Source: Gammaproteobacteria bacterium (GTDB lineage: Bacteria; Pseudomonadota; Gammaproteobacteria; Acidiferrobacterales; Sulfurifustaceae). From it: a stretch of 64,000 bases of DNA. How positions within the stretch are numbered: the stretch's first letter is position 1; each line of letters starts with the position of its first letter. Below the pieces are notes generated by a model. It worked only from the letters and a program-made list of their open reading frames with translations, had not been told where the DNA came from and made no database searches. A program made the translations under genes and the position numbers. The DNA is taken from the NCBI GenBank assembly GCA_016199745.1, contig JACQFZ010000048.1:62001-126000 (forward strand). Reading direction: 5' to 3'. Of the stretch, positions 63,785-64,000 are shown piece after piece.

Positions 63785-64000
63785 TTAGCCACATTTGAGT
63801 GCTGCGACGGTCCGCAGCAACGCACCGTGATCAGGTGGCACGACGATGGTGCCGCTTAACCAGGGATAACCGGCGAGCGATGACTTCTCGTAAAGGTTCG
63901 GGCCGATGCCAGCCCAATGGACTTCATAGACATCACCTTTGGAATAAAGCCAGGTATGCGTGCCCCCGCGCGAGATGCCAAAACCAAATCTCACGAGGCG
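63785..64000 (-). CDS. C-terminal end of a gene running past the window (possible effector)
   Basis: Only the last 71 or so codons are visible, and the frame stays open to the window edge: RGGTHTWLYSKGDVYEVHWA, GPNLYEKSSLAGYPWLSG and TIVVPPDHGALL. A GTG at 63994 could be a start but the sequence looks like the end of a longer globular protein. I cannot name the family. Close coupling to a lipoprotein inside a T6SS locus is compatible with an effector-immunity pair. Confidence 0.5.
   Translation of the reverse strand, partial: RLVRFGFGISRGGTHTWLYSKGDVYEVHWAGIGPNLYEKSSLAGYPWLSGTIVVPPDHGALLRTVAALKCG

Noticed and set aside
1-64000. CRISPR array, tRNA, rRNA, integrase or transposase genes
   Set aside because: No regularly spaced repeats, no cloverleaf or rRNA-like stretches and no recombinase motifs were recognised on either strand.

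Overview
The window looks like the chromosome of a moderately GC-rich proteobacterium, most likely gamma or beta. The signs are a leucine-degradation (liu) operon in canonical order, a type VI secretion system (T6SS) with the gene order of the Pseudomonas H1 system, a fused indolepyruvate:ferredoxin oxidoreductase, an NsrR/Hmp nitric-oxide pair and a MerR/copper-ATPase pair. I cannot name a genus. I saw no rRNA, tRNA, CRISPR array or transposase gene.

Layout. 0-9 kb: a frameshifted sodium:solute symporter, a universal-stress-like gene, a large subtilase without a signal peptide, an egtD remnant, a single-domain response regulator, a secreted Asp-box (BNR) protein and a PilZ protein. 9.2-16 kb: a copper/heavy-metal block with a P1B ATPase diverging from a MerR regulator, and a four-gene minus-strand set (His-rich CzcI-like protein, small exported protein, TolC-like lipoprotein, Tat-exported multicopper oxidase). 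16-25.3 kb: a GH15 remnant, a LysR regulator and tetR-liuABCDE for leucine/isovalerate breakdown, with a 28-bp palindrome at the tetR promoter. 25.4-39.9 kb: scattered small units, including two solute-binding proteins, a TSUP permease, a GFA protein, nsrR-hmp, a TPR-sulfotransferase, an MBL-fold protein diverging from an AraC regulator, a 2-hydroxyacid dehydrogenase coupled to a zinc-ribbon protein, and an MFS carrier. 39.9-53.4 kb: the oxidoreductase, a Sel1 protein, an AI-2E-family permease, an aldo/keto reductase, a wHTH/DUF5985 trio, Hsp20, a Ku remnant, a HAD-ATPase fusion, and a sigma factor overlapping a SRPBCC gene. 53.5-64 kb: a broken MNT/HepT module, then a T6SS block on the minus strand (window-edge gene and lipoprotein, a small exported protein, tagJ, tssE, tssF, tssG, clpV, hcp, a 248-aa membrane-active-looking protein and its small membrane-protein partners).

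The most interesting part is 53.9-55.3 kb. Directly downstream of hcp lies an unrecognised 248-aa protein with a Gly-rich hydrophobic centre. Its last codons overlap a two-TM protein gene. The unit made of its C-terminal tail plus a two-TM gene is then repeated as a diverged tandem copy, and a third tail fragment abuts a truncated hepT. This is the arrangement expected of an Hcp-linked T6SS effector with duplicated membrane immunity genes and orphan effector tails.

A second theme is decay. At least ten recognisable genes are frameshifted, truncated or internally deleted (SSS symporter, egtD, GH15, PHB depolymerase, a methyltransferase, VOC, histidine kinase, GH3, ku, araC, mnt/hepT), and several small inverted-repeat elements lie between genes. 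Single-base lesions could be assembly errors; the internal deletions and truncations are harder to explain that way.
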